The translations under genes were made by a program, and so were the position numbers. From Chlamydiales bacterium (GTDB lineage Bacteria > Chlamydiota > Chlamydiia > Chlamydiales > Simkaniaceae): a stretch of DNA of 64,000 nt. Shown here one piece after another: positions 16,752 through 26,379 of this stretch (within the stretch, counting starts at the first letter, position 1; each line of letters starts with the position of its first letter). The notes beneath the pieces were generated by a model. It had not been told where the DNA came from, made no database searches, and saw only the letters and a list, made by a program, of their open reading frames with translations. The DNA lies in contig JACKPR010000003.1 of the NCBI GenBank assembly GCA_024233395.1, forward strand, positions 418,746 through 482,745. Reading direction: 5' to 3'.

Positions 16752-19700
16752 TTAAAAGGCATACTCCATGCGCATATCTGCAGAATAGTTTTTCATCTTT
16801 CGATTGAGCTCAGCCCGACTATTTAAAAGGAGTGAAAACCCATGCATGTTTGCAAACTCAATTCCTACGCCAGGAGCCCACTGATTTGTTCCTTTACTCG
16901 TAGCGCTTGCTGAAAAGGTTCCGACTTGCCCCCGAAACCCGCCTCTATAAGTAGAATTGCTGAGCAAAGTCTTATTGACCCAACTAATACGTACATAGGG
17001 AGTCAAACATCCTCCTTTGATTTCAAAGGTGCAGCTTGAGCCGAGTCCAACCTCAGAACGAATGGCATTGGAAGTTTTGGACGCCACTCTTAAGTTAATA
17101 CTTCCCGCTCCTGTTTCACTAAAACTTCCATTATGCAAGTAGAAATGGGTAATATTTGAAAAGATCTGCAGCGGAACAGAAAGTGAGCTAAAATCTCCGA
17201 CTAATTCAAGATAGTTTGTCCACTGAAGTCCACTACTATTGCTCTCTGCAGTGCGATCGAGTGCTCCGTTTGGATGATTGGGAGCTGAAGAGATGATGTT
17301 ACGGTTGGTTTTATAAAAGTTGCCTCCAACCATTGTCGCTACTGTAACTGAAAAAAAGCGGTTAAAATACCCTCCATGGATTCCCCCATATGCTTGATTG
17401 ATGTGTCCCTTACCTGCTGATCCATTCCAACGGTAATCGGTATAGGCATAACCTCCAGATAGTCCAACATAAAACTGATCAAAGAAGTAGTCATACCCCG
17501 TTAAGAACCCTGCATTTTCATAGTTAAATCCTCTTAACTCCCCTTTCGGGTTTTGTCTATTCCACGTTCCGAATGGTTGAAAGTAGACATGATGATGCGA
17601 GTATTGGTTTCTATTACACCCTCTGCGAACTGGTATGCTAGGATAAAAAGATGATCCATCATCCGAAGAAGCTGTAAGAGAAAGTTCTTGTTCTCTCATT
17701 GTTGTTGCTTCTGATGAGGTAAAAAGCCTGAAAGGTTTTTGGTTAAACATTTGCATGATTTGAGCATTTGTCGTCATATTCATAAATTCCAAAGACCCAA
17801 AAACACCTGGATGCATCATATTGAGTGTTTTGTTTAGCTCTTTATCTGTAAGCACTCCCAGTGCTTTTACGACATGCCCAAAGTCTGAATTCGGATCAAT
17901 CGGCAATTGATCGAGGATATATTTTACAACATGACGGGGGTTGCCTGGATCGATAATAGGTTTAACAAAAACATAATCCTTTAAAACGCGAATTTGAACT
18001 TCATTTGCTGTGTATTGTACTGCAAATATCGGTAATCCCCCCAACATATGAGGAAGATTCTCCATTGTGAAGGCTCCTGAGACTCCTCCTTCTGCACTGA
18101 TAAGGGTAATGACTTGTCCCTTAAGAAAATTTCCAATAGCTTGATCCACCGTTATCGTTCCAGCAAGGGTAGCTGTTCCATCAACATCAATAATATCTGC
18201 ATTTCCCAAACTATCGAACTCTGTTAAAAATTGACCTCCTGTAAACTGAAGGTTATTACCCACAAAGATTTTTCCATAAGAATAGCCTCCAGGAGCAACA
18301 GTCCCATTATTAACAGTAAGATTTCCTGTATTTGTAATGGCTCCATTTAAGAGGAGTGAGCCATTTCCTGATAGCGCACCACCATTTAATATGACAGGCG
18401 TGATAACAGACCCGTTTCCATTAAAATTGAGGATCCCACTATTAACAACCGTACTTCCTGTGTAGGTATTTGCTCCATTCAAAGTAAATACAGCTGCATT
18501 TCCACTTCCAAGTATAAGACCTCCCACATTTGGGTCTCCTCCACCCTCTCCGATATTACTTTCTATGGGATTAGGAACTGTAGAATTAACAGTGAGGTTT
18601 TGAACGGTAACGTTACTTCCAGACATCATGAAGATATCTATTCCATATGCTTCGCCATTATTCTGACCAGTTCCTGCTGTGATTGAATTCCCTAAGAAAG
18701 AAATGGCAGTATCTATGATTAAGTTTCCTCCCTCCTGAACAAAAATGGCTCCCCCAAGAGCTCCACCGCCACCGCCAATACCCCTAAATCCTCCCCCATA
18801 ACCACCGGCAAAACCTCCGTAGCCATTAATCGATCCAAAGCCTCCTCCACCTCCACCAAAGCCCCCATTTCCAGCATTTGTTCCTCCTCCAGAACCTCCG
18901 CCACCTCCGAAGCCCCCATTTCCAGCTATGTTTGAATTGCTAAAATTAGCTCCACCACCTCCTCCTCCGAAACCTCCGTCACCGGCAGCAACAGATACAT
19001 TACTCTTTCCTGCACCGCCTCCACCAGCCATAAAGCCTCCATTCCCCCCATTCCCAGCTTGAGTTACACCATTACCTCCTGCTCCACCACCTCCTCCGAA
19101 GCCACTTCCTCCATCACCCCCGTTACCACCAGTTCCGTCAGTAGAGCCACCGCCACCACCGCCACCAATTAAACCGGAACCACCAGAACCACCAGTATTG
19201 GCAACTCCATCAGAACCCATGATCCCACTGGTATTAAAAACAGCGCCGCTTCCACCTCCTCCACCTGCAGTTGCTATAGTTGCCCCTCCCGGACCACCAG
19301 AACCCGTACCAGATCCAATGCCACCACTCGCTCCAGCTCCAAGTGTTGTTGCATCTAGACCATTTCCTCCATCTCCAGCTCCACCTCCTCCTCCAGAAAA
19401 TCCACCAGCACCATTCCCTCCTGAGAAACCTAATACTCCACCTCCACCTCCGCCAGACCCATAGTCTTCATCAAACGAAGCTACACTACTTCCTCCTGGG
19501 CCATCGTAACCTCCGCCTCCGCCTCCGCCAATAGAAAAACCGCCTCCACCACCATTCCCAGCAAAGCCTCCGCCTCCACTTCCATCATATTGACCACCAT
19601 TTCCTCCCATTCCTCCTCCTCCAGTCGTATTAAAGTAGCTTCCTCCACTATTTCCACCTATTGCCTGGCAATTTTGAAAGGAGACATTTTTTAAAGTAAC

Positions 19701-20153
19701 AGTTGCTCCTGCATGAACAAAAAGCCCTCCGCCTGCTCCTAATCCTCCTCCTCCAGCTCCAGAAGTTCCTCCATTCCCCCCTTGAGCTATGGCTCGATTG
19801 ATGGTAAGATTCTGAATCGTTACAGAGCCACCTCCACCTCCACGTGCAAAAAAACCACGAGTATTACCAGATTGTGTAAGGGTATTTCCATTTCCATTAA
19901 TAAGTAGGTTAAAACCTTCGGAATCTAAATAGGTCGTAGCTCCTGAAGTCCCCCCTGGAAACGAGGCGTTGAGAGGAAAAGGAAGTTGATCATAAGAAAA
20001 TGAACTTGTGATATTAATTTGTGAATCATCCCCTTTAGCAAGGGTTTGAAGAGCGTTGCTCAACGTTTCACCACTGTTAACAGTAACAGCGCCTTCGATT
20101 GAAGACCCTATAATCAAAAAAGAAAATATTGTTGTTAACAGGTATGGTTTCAT
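16752..20153 (-). CDS. Pmp-like autotransporter with Gly-rich passenger
   Basis: 1133 residues, type V secretion. A signal peptide (MKPYLLTTIFSFLIIGSSIEG) is followed by AVTVNSGETLSNAL, a beta-helix start. Residues of about 100-470 are extremely Gly-rich, in runs of GGGGG with A, S, N and F. About 550-640 contain an autotransporter-associated beta-strand repeat (NGANTYTGSTVVNSGILNFNG is typical in wording and position). The last 280 residues form the beta-barrel and end in MRMEYAF, with the terminal Phe expected for outer-membrane assembly. The role is similar to chlamydial Pmp adhesins, but I do not see repeated FxxN and GGAI motifs as in true Pmps (one GGAI only). The start follows AAAGGA at seven bases. 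The Gly codons make the other strand look like a Pro-rich ORF. Confidence 0.88.
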   Translation of the reverse strand: MKPYLLTTIFSFLIIGSSIEGAVTVNSGETLSNALQTLAKGDDSQINITSSFSYDQLPFPLNASFPGGTSGATTYLDSEGFNLLINGNGNTLTQSGNTRGFFARGGGGGSVTIQNLTINRAIAQGGNGGTSGAGGGGLGAGGGLFVHAGATVTLKNVSFQNCQAIGGNSGGSYFNTTGGGGMGGNGGQYDGSGGGGFAGNGGGGGFSIGGGGGGGYDGPGGSSVASFDEDYGSGGGGGGVLGFSGGNGAGGFSGGGGGAGDGGNGLDATTLGAGASGGIGSGTGSGGPGGATIATAGGGGGSGAVFNTSGIMGSDGVANTGGSGGSGLIGGGGGGGSTDGTGGNGGDGGSGFGGGGGAGGNGVTQAGNGGNGGFMAGGGGAGKSNVSVAAGDGGFGGGGGGANFSNSNIAGNGGFGGGGGSGGGTNAGNGGFGGGGGGFGSINGYGGFAGGYGGGFRGIGGGGGALGGAIFVQEGGNLIIDTAISFLGNSITAGTGQNNGEAYGIDIFMMSGSNVTVQNLTVNSTVPNPIESNIGEGGGDPNVGGLILGSGNAAVFTLNGANTYTGSTVVNSGILNFNGNGSVITPVILNGGALSGNGSLLLNGAITNTGNLTVNNGTVAPGGYSYGKIFVGNNLQFTGGQFLTEFDSLGNADIIDVDGTATLAGTITVDQAIGNFLKGQVITLISAEGGVSGAFTMENLPHMLGGLPIFAVQYTANEVQIRVLKDYVFVKPIIDPGNPRHVVKYILDQLPIDPNSDFGHVVKALGVLTDKELNKTLNMMHPGVFGSLEFMNMTTNAQIMQMFNQKPFRLFTSSEATTMREQELSLTASSDDGSSFYPSIPVRRGCNRNQYSHHHVYFQPFGTWNRQNPKGELRGFNYENAGFLTGYDYFFDQFYVGLSGGYAYTDYRWNGSAGKGHINQAYGGIHGGYFNRFFSVTVATMVGGNFYKTNRNIISSAPNHPNGALDRTAESNSSGLQWTNYLELVGDFSSLSVPLQIFSNITHFYLHNGSFSETGAGSINLRVASKTSNAIRSEVGLGSSCTFEIKGGCLTPYVRISWVNKTLLSNSTYRGGFRGQVGTFSASATSKGTNQWAPGVGIEFANMHGFSLLLNSRAELNRKMKNYSADMRMEYAF

Positions 20154-20335
20154 TAAAAGTTCCTTTATTTTCTGTTTTTGTTAACAAATAATGGAAAAAC
20201 CTCTCAAATTGCAACCTAATATTAATAGTATATTTTTTAGTCTTCTCTTCTCTTGACTGAAAGAGCACCCTCATAGATAATTTTTGGCGTACGAGCAAGG
20301 CTCGTTTTCAAACGATTAATTGATAGGTAAATTTT

Positions 20336-21316
20336 ATGGCTTTAGGCTTTGTTTCTTCTTCTCTTCCCGGTTGCGATGAAATGATTTCTAGGATTTTATT
20401 CGATGCTCATAGACGAACTGTATCAGATGGCACAAACTTATTCCTGGGACTTCGTCCAATAAAAAAAGGGCTTATTGAGGAATATAATGGAGAAGAGATC
20501 AATTTCCATGCTGGAAATGGCGCTCAGATTAATGGAGTCCATTTTAAGGGAACAGAGCCAAAAGCGATTATTTTTCTTCATGGGAATGGGTGCTTTTATG
20601 AAACCTCAGGAATGAAGCCCATTGTTTGGAGAGAAGCTCTAAAAAGGGATGAAAATATCCCCCACCTTCTCCTTTTTAATCCTCGTGGAACTGGTGAAAG
20701 CTCAGGAACAACTCAGACACATTATGTCATCGAGGACTTCATGATTATGTTTGAATATCTTGTTAATGAGTGTCATGTTGATCCTAACCACATTGCCATC
20801 GGAGGACATTCTATGGGTGGCTACTTTGGTCTTTTTGGAGCAGCAGCAATTCAACAAAGATATCCTACAGCCAAAATCAACTTTATCAGCGATCGCTCAC
20901 TTTGGGACTTAAGAAGTCGAGTTGCACTTAGTGTTGAAAGTGCTGGTTATAGCGGTTTAAGCGCTTCTCTTGCTACGACCCTTATTTCTTCTATCATTTC
21001 TTCGCCTAATTGGACTAGAGACTCAGCAAAAGCCCTAGAAAGCTTAAAAGGACGGGTTTTTATTATCTATCACCCTAAAGATGGCGTTATTCTCTATAAA
21101 GATTCGACGCATCAAGGACTTCTTAATATTGAGAGAGTTAAAGAGTATTTTTGTTTGGAACTTTCAGAAGAAGATCGTCATGCTGAGATTGGTTCCTATC
21201 CTCATAATCGAGAGTTTACGGATTGCGAAAACCAAAAGATTGTTGCAGAATTAAGAAGGATGTTAGAGATTCCCCCTACTTCAATGGATGAATCTCTACC
21301 TGTATTAATGCCCTAG
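20336..21316 (+). CDS. Alpha/beta hydrolase, possible effector
   Basis: 326 residues. The FLHGNG oxyanion strand, FNPRGTGESSG and the nucleophile elbow GHSMGG (around residue 160) are clear alpha/beta-hydrolase marks; the acid is probably the Asp in HPKDGV and the His in a late PHNREF segment. No signal peptide or membrane segment. The frame has lengthy N- and C-terminal tails (EIPPTSMDESLPVLMP). It is divergent from the autotransporter and its stop overlaps that of the next, convergent gene by 4 nt. Substrate unknown; lipase/esterase or thioesterase is possible. Confidence 0.82.
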   Translation: MALGFVSSSLPGCDEMISRILFDAHRRTVSDGTNLFLGLRPIKKGLIEEYNGEEINFHAGNGAQINGVHFKGTEPKAIIFLHGNGCFYETSGMKPIVWREALKRDENIPHLLLFNPRGTGESSGTTQTHYVIEDFMIMFEYLVNECHVDPNHIAIGGHSMGGYFGLFGAAAIQQRYPTAKINFISDRSLWDLRSRVALSVESAGYSGLSASLATTLISSIISSPNWTRDSAKALESLKGRVFIIYHPKDGVILYKDSTHQGLLNIERVKEYFCLELSEEDRHAEIGSYPHNREFTDCENQKIVAELRRMLEIPPTSMDESLPVLMP

Positions 21317-23151
21317 CGCGTACAAAACTCTTTAACGATTGATTCCATGACTTCTCTTGCTGCTTCAGGATTATAATCATTAATCAAATGGTCAATCATT
21401 CGATCATAACGATCCGACATCTTACGATACAAAATTTCTTGCTCAGAATCAGGAACTTTATCAAAACTAGGTCTTAATTCATTCATTCTCTTTCCAATAA
21501 CCTGCAGTGTAGCATAATGCTCTTGAATAAAGGGTAAAGGTTGAATATAGAGCTCCCGACTCATTGCAGGGGCCATTTGTGCTAATTGAACGATACCTAT
21601 AGCCACATCATCAGGGATATGAAACTCCTTTCTAGCCTCGTTCAAAATTGTGTTCAAGGCTTCTGCGTGGGTCATGCGCACCTCTTTTCCATCAACAAAA
21701 TAGGTCCCTTCTTGATGAGGCTGCGCTAGATCCCTAAGATCGATCGAAACCATTCCAGCAGCATTTTTAGGAATTCCTTTAATCTTATCAGACCAACTTT
21801 TGTTCATATAAAAATTCCCTCTCAAGAAGTCGACTCCCATCACCTTTCCATCTTTTGACATGGCAACTTTAAATCTTCCTTTAAAAAAGGATTTTTCAAT
21901 GGCTCCATCACTATGAGATCTATTTGGGCGGTCTGAAAGGGATGATCCACTCATTCTAAAAAAGAATTCAACTCCATCCATTCTTTGTCTTTGACTCGGG
22001 AGGTACTCTTTAATCTCATCTTCATAATCTTTTTCTACAGAACAAGCAAATTTGATCACTCTGCGGCTTCCTTCTTCGTCTCTAAACACGACAACAGCAT
22101 CAGTATGATCAAATCCATGAACTTCACTTGTAAGCGCTGTCCACTTGATTGGGCTTTCTTCAGAACCAGGAATAGGAACAACTGACCAATTATTTTCCGT
22201 GAAGTGGGAAACACACTGTCCTTCAATTCCAAGCCTCTCAGCACTTTCATGAACAAACCTGCTAGCTAAAATCCCACAAGTTCCTGAGCGATATTTCATA
22301 TCAAAATCCACAAGACTTGGATTAAATGCCTCAAAACTTTCACGTATACTCTGCTCAGGTCTTCTCGCTTGCGCTTGTGCATGGAAATGAGCGAACTCTA
22401 AAAGAACTCCCAAGTTATTATAATAAAAGTCTCGATTGAGCTCAGTATAAAGTTCCCTAAGCTGACCTACTTGCTCTCTGGTAAGAGTTTGTCGTGCAGA
22501 AACATCCATTGGAGAAGTAACTCCATCAACAATTTCTAAAAATCCCATTCGATTAAACCGTAAAATACCCTCACGTTCATTACCCCAGTGATCAGCACCA
22601 AAAGTAAATCTCGCAACAACTTCTCCTGCTCGTTCTTTTTTAGGAAGAGCATTATAATTATATTGGTCAACCATAGGAATCAATTCATCTCGAAAAACGG
22701 GTCTTGCTGTTGCTTTACCAACTAAAACAGATAAATCTGGATCTCTTCTTTGACAGGCTAAAAGGAGTTGAGAAAGACCAGCTAATTCCCTTGCTGAAAG
22801 CTCACTTTTAGAAGCAAGCATTGTTCCAATATTTCTTAAAGCTTCTTGTGTTGAAAATCGACCAGTTAAAATTTTCTCAGATAAAAAGTTGATTGCTGCA
22901 ACGTAACTTTCATCATTAGGAGTCCTAAAATAGGAAACAAATCGATCACCCCAAGAAGCTGTAGCTTTCGACGAAGTCGCTAAAAACTCTTGATCAGCTG
23001 CATCAAGAGCTTGACCATTCCAAAGTTTTGAAACTAAGGTTTGCATTTTCCTTAAAGTTCCCTCTTCGGCAGAACCTCTCGGAAAAAGATCTCCGTCGAC
23101 AAAATCGCCAACAGGTAATTCATGTGATGATGAATGTGCTGAAATTTCCAT
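21313..23151 (-). CDS. Large protein with C-H-D (transglutaminase/papain-like) motif, putative effector
   Basis: 612 residues with no signal peptide and no membrane segment. I recognise no named family. The middle has SGTCGILASRFVHESAERLG at 289-308, an alpha-helix beginning with Cys292 as in transglutaminase and NAT-like enzymes, then HGFDHTDAVVVF at 345-356 with His345/His349 and Asp351 on a following strand, so a Cys-His-Asp triad is plausible. The flanks are helical: an N-terminal 150 residues and a C-terminal 120 residues rich in charged heptads. A perfect extended -10 lies 25 nt before the start, and a GAAGGGG site precedes it. Convergent with the hydrolase gene with a 4-nt overlap. Effector status is inferred. 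Confidence 0.65.
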   Translation of the reverse strand: MEISAHSSSHELPVGDFVDGDLFPRGSAEEGTLRKMQTLVSKLWNGQALDAADQEFLATSSKATASWGDRFVSYFRTPNDESYVAAINFLSEKILTGRFSTQEALRNIGTMLASKSELSARELAGLSQLLLACQRRDPDLSVLVGKATARPVFRDELIPMVDQYNYNALPKKERAGEVVARFTFGADHWGNEREGILRFNRMGFLEIVDGVTSPMDVSARQTLTREQVGQLRELYTELNRDFYYNNLGVLLEFAHFHAQAQARRPEQSIRESFEAFNPSLVDFDMKYRSGTCGILASRFVHESAERLGIEGQCVSHFTENNWSVVPIPGSEESPIKWTALTSEVHGFDHTDAVVVFRDEEGSRRVIKFACSVEKDYEDEIKEYLPSQRQRMDGVEFFFRMSGSSLSDRPNRSHSDGAIEKSFFKGRFKVAMSKDGKVMGVDFLRGNFYMNKSWSDKIKGIPKNAAGMVSIDLRDLAQPHQEGTYFVDGKEVRMTHAEALNTILNEARKEFHIPDDVAIGIVQLAQMAPAMSRELYIQPLPFIQEHYATLQVIGKRMNELRPSFDKVPDSEQEILYRKMSDRYDRMIDHLINDYNPEAAREVMESIVKEFCTR

Positions 23152-23175
23152 GATATAATTCCCCTTCTTAGTTAA

Positions 23176-23184
23176 ATTATATCA
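23176..23184 (-). promoter_or_regulatory. Extended -10 promoter of the C-H-D protein gene
   Basis: Read on the minus strand the site is TGA-TATAAT, an exact -10 with an extended TGn, 25 nt before the ATG at 23151. The spacing is shorter than at 12998 and 59922, but the core motif is the same. Confidence 0.55.
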
Positions 23185-23438
23185 TAAAAAACTAAATAAT
23201 AATAAGACTTATTTTAACTCATAAACATTTAATTATTAGCTTTATACATACAAAACCGATCTCTGCTATAAAAGATTGCAAGTAATTAAGAATTAACTGA
23301 TTAATTATATTATATCTTAAGCCCTTCATAATCAATTAAATAAGGTTATGCTTTAAAATAATAACTTTACACTCCCCTTTTTTTTGTAATAAAATAGGTT
23401 AGATGAGGTTGATTACATTTATCAAAATAAGGGGTCAT

Positions 23439-24989
23439 ATGAGTATTTCTGTAAGTAACGTTCTTCAAAATGAGATCTATGAAAGCCAGTTAGAAAATAC
23501 AGTCCAATCCACTCAAAATCAAGAGGATACTGAGGTGAAGTCTATGACTTATAATCTCAGAATTCAAGAAGCTGATCAAAAAGATAAAAACTCCCCTTAT
23601 TACTGGGAAAACAGAAAACAAGCAATACTCGATATGATTTCTGGACAAGCTTCAAATAATGGTCAAAAGCTCGACTTTGTCTCTCTTCAAGAATGTGGAA
23701 CAACCTATTCCTACCATACCTGGGAACAGACGATTAACGAAGAGTTGAAGCCGGGTGGAGCATTAGAAGGATATGGTGCTGTTGAAGTTGGTGATGGGGA
23801 TAATATTATTCTCTATAGAAAAGATAAGTGGCAGCTTGGCAAGACCCAAATCTTTGATGTAGGATCTAACCAAGTTATCGCCGCTCAATTTACAAGAATT
23901 GGTCATCCTAATGAAGAACCTATCAATATTTTTGGAGGGCATTTACCTCATGGTGGTGCTGCGCCTAAAAGTTTACAAGGCTTAGCAAATGATATCTGTG
24001 ATTTTGAAGGTGCGGATGGAAAGAATGAGCATTGGGCTGATGATTACCGAACTCTTTTTATGATGGACTCCAATGACAAAGAGAAGATTGATGGAGATCC
24101 TTCTTATGACCATGATGGAGCCTTTGAATGGGCAGGGCTATACGATTTATATCATGAAACACACCCAGGTGATAAAAGTGGTTTTACAAATCACGCTTGG
24201 GATTTTGAAGGATCCCCAGACCTTAGAGAAGACTTGCAATTTGAATCGGGTTATGACAAAGATGCTGCAAATACCTCAGAAGTTGTTCAATACAAATATA
24301 ATTACAATGGACAGATGTACAATCCTTCAGACCATCTTGCTGTATTGAATACAACTTACTTTAAAAATAATGAGCCTCCTCCACCATTCAACCCACACAC
24401 GCCTACGACAATTCAAGACTTAGAAACAGAACTTAGCCAATTTGGAGATCTATCGTCTGACCGTAACGTAAAAGCGCTTGTTGCTGCTACTCTTCCTAAA
24501 ATAGAAGCTTTAGCTTCACAAGGCCTTTCTCTTAACTCTATTGAGTCCTGGGTGTATGCTGCTATTATTGGAAAAATGACTGTAGATTCTACTTATTCTA
24601 TTGGTTTCGAAAATCTTAATGCTGCAGACCAAGCAACATTTAAAACAATTACCGGTATTGATCAATTTGAAGATGCTCTTGCCACTCACGGTTTTAATCC
24701 CTCACAAATTACTGATATGGCTAAAGATTTTGCAGATGGAACCATTTCTCTTGAAAATCCCAATGACAAACTCTTTATGCAAACATTTTATGCAAATCTT
24801 CAAGCAGGTCAAAGCCCTGCTGTTGCTGCTCAAAATGCTTACTCAACAGTTCCTTACGCATCACTATCAGAAGGAATGCAAACCTTTATTAATGGTCTTA
24901 CCGATACAAGTTTGACAAAGAGTGATAGCTTATTCACAAACAAAGAAAACCCTTTTAGAAATCACTCATATAATTTTCAATCGTATTAG
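23439..24989 (+). CDS. EEP-fold (endonuclease/exonuclease/phosphatase) protein with helical C-terminal domain
   Basis: 516 residues if started at the ATG at 23439, which follows AAGGGG; an in-frame ATG at 23403 is also possible and adds 12 residues. Numbering from 23403: YNLR at 50-53, Glu97 in SLQECG, GGHLPHG with His180, MDSND with Asp222 and Asn224, and SDHLAVL with Asp310/His311. These are the full catalytic set of the DNase I / inositol-phosphatase / sphingomyelinase superfamily. There is no signal peptide. After a Pro-rich hinge (PPPPFNPHTPTT) the last 190 residues form a separate helical domain of unknown type. Such proteins in pathogens hydrolyse nucleic acids or phospholipids in the host; the substrate here is unknown. 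Confidence 0.78.
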   Translation: MSISVSNVLQNEIYESQLENTVQSTQNQEDTEVKSMTYNLRIQEADQKDKNSPYYWENRKQAILDMISGQASNNGQKLDFVSLQECGTTYSYHTWEQTINEELKPGGALEGYGAVEVGDGDNIILYRKDKWQLGKTQIFDVGSNQVIAAQFTRIGHPNEEPINIFGGHLPHGGAAPKSLQGLANDICDFEGADGKNEHWADDYRTLFMMDSNDKEKIDGDPSYDHDGAFEWAGLYDLYHETHPGDKSGFTNHAWDFEGSPDLREDLQFESGYDKDAANTSEVVQYKYNYNGQMYNPSDHLAVLNTTYFKNNEPPPPFNPHTPTTIQDLETELSQFGDLSSDRNVKALVAATLPKIEALASQGLSLNSIESWVYAAIIGKMTVDSTYSIGFENLNAADQATFKTITGIDQFEDALATHGFNPSQITDMAKDFADGTISLENPNDKLFMQTFYANLQAGQSPAVAAQNAYSTVPYASLSEGMQTFINGLTDTSLTKSDSLFTNKENPFRNHSYNFQSY

Positions 24990-25009
24990 AGGGTATCGAT
25001 ATCCTCTAA
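24989..25009. terminator. Possible bidirectional terminator hairpin
   Basis: AGAGGGTATCGATATCCTCT is a near-perfect 20-base palindrome between two convergent genes, partly in the stop of the upstream one. No loop and no clear U tract, so weak. Confidence 0.3.
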
Positions 25010-25020
25010 TAGGATCCTTG

Positions 25021-26118
25021 CTATGTAGGAGTTGAGGCAAAGCGGAAGCAGAGTTCTTCTGTCCTCTTTCCAATCCCCTTTTCAATCCGATGATCAGCAA
25101 GGCTCACAGCTGCCTGATGAGTAGAAACCCCATTTTGCTGCGCAATTTCATAAATTTGGAGAAGTTGATGATAAACTTGGTTAATCATATCGCGCGCTTT
25201 TGATGCATTATATCCTTCTGAAGAAAGTTCATTCATCACATTAATTAATCCCCCAGCATTTACTACAAAGTCTGGAGCATAGAGAATTCCCCTATCTCTT
25301 AAGTGATCTGCATCAGTGGGCTTTAAAAGTTGATTATTTGCAGCACCTGCAATAGCGCGACATTTGAGTTTTGGAATTGTATTTTGATTAATCACTCCTC
25401 CCAAAGCACAAGGAGCTAGAACATCACATTCGACTTCAAGGATTTGTTCAGGGCTTACCCTTTCTGCATCGAACTGGTGGGCAAAGTGCTCAATAACATC
25501 AAGGTTGACATCGCTGATAATCAACTTCGCTCCCGCCCAGAAAAGGCGCTCTGCAAGCCTTTTACCCACACTACCAACTCCTTGGATCGCAATGGTCTTT
25601 CCTTCTAGAGAATCGGAACCATCAAGTTCTTGAAGAACTGACTGAATTCCTAAAAAGGTACCATGAGCTGTAAAGGATGAAGGATTTCCACTTCCTCTAA
25701 GGTTGTGGACTCCACACGCATATTTTGTCGTTTGCAAAATGATATCGATATCAGCTGGAGTACAACCGACATCTTCAGCACAGATGTATTTTCCTTCTAA
25801 GCGATTAACGGCTTCTCCAAATGCTCTTAGAAGTTCTGGAGTTTTTTCTGTTTTAGGGTCTGCCATAATGACACTTTTCGCTCCCCCTAGACCCACTTGA
25901 GCAATTGCCGCTTTATAGGTCATTCCTTTGGATAGACGGAGAGCATCTGTCAATGCTTCATCAAAGTTTTTATAGGGATAGATTCTTGTTCCACCAAGAC
26001 CTGGACCCAAAGTTGTATTGTGAATCGCTATAATTCCAATAAGCCCCGAATCTAAATCCGTGACTTTAATAACTTTTTCGTAACCGGCTACTTCTAAAAT
26101 TTCTTCTTTAAGATCCAT
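25021..26118 (-). CDS. ldh: Leucine (branched-chain amino acid) dehydrogenase
   Basis: NAD-dependent oxidative deamination of leucine, valine and isoleucine. The 365-residue length is typical. Motifs: GPGLGGTRIYPY, SKGMTYKAAIAQVGLGGAKS with the catalytic Lys in MTYKAA, the dinucleotide loop GVGSVGKRLAE and GAANNQL. It lets an intracellular bacterium draw carbon from host branched-chain amino acids, or make them for lipid precursors. The symbol ldh is the usual one for this enzyme (also bcd). It is the only gene on its strand here, with a clear palindrome upstream at 26220. Confidence 0.92.
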   Translation of the reverse strand: MDLKEEILEVAGYEKVIKVTDLDSGLIGIIAIHNTTLGPGLGGTRIYPYKNFDEALTDALRLSKGMTYKAAIAQVGLGGAKSVIMADPKTEKTPELLRAFGEAVNRLEGKYICAEDVGCTPADIDIILQTTKYACGVHNLRGSGNPSSFTAHGTFLGIQSVLQELDGSDSLEGKTIAIQGVGSVGKRLAERLFWAGAKLIISDVNLDVIEHFAHQFDAERVSPEQILEVECDVLAPCALGGVINQNTIPKLKCRAIAGAANNQLLKPTDADHLRDRGILYAPDFVVNAGGLINVMNELSSEGYNASKARDMINQVYHQLLQIYEIAQQNGVSTHQAAVSLADHRIEKGIGKRTEELCFRFASTPT

Positions 26119-26219
26119 TTTTAGGTCTCCCTATTCAACAAATGACTGAAAATGGAAATTTTAACACGGAAAAGTCTCAAGAAGCAAGAAACTTTATCTT
26201 TCAAGAAAAATATAAAGAA

Positions 26220-26239
26220 GGCCACCCCGTGGGGTGGCC
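26220..26239 (-). terminator. Rho-independent-like hairpin
   Basis: GGCCACCCC and GGGGTGGCC form a 9-bp GC-rich stem around two bases. On the minus strand it is followed by CTTCTTTATATTTTTC, a weak U-rich tail. It most likely ends the nucleoside-hydrolase transcript and shields leucine dehydrogenase. The rest of the 26119-26379 gap is AT-rich; nothing else is recognised. Confidence 0.55.
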
Positions 26240-26379
26240 CTCTTCATGGATTGAGGTATGGATCTTTATGAATTTCTCTCAAAGTCGGCTAAAAACTTAA
26301 CTCATACTTAAGAAATTATTTACACAAACTTTAAACAGAGTTGTTAATTGTTTCAAGGATTTTTTACCAACTACAGTGT

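Noticed and set aside
19198..19464. Pro-rich open frame on the plus strand
   Set aside because: It is the exact antisense of the Gly-rich autotransporter passenger; GGN codons read as CCN. No ribosome site and no independent support.
16752..20153. CRISPR-like or tandem array in the autotransporter gene
   Set aside because: The repetition is of Gly codons, of irregular length and inside a supported coding frame; there are no equal spacers. No CRISPR array is seen elsewhere either.
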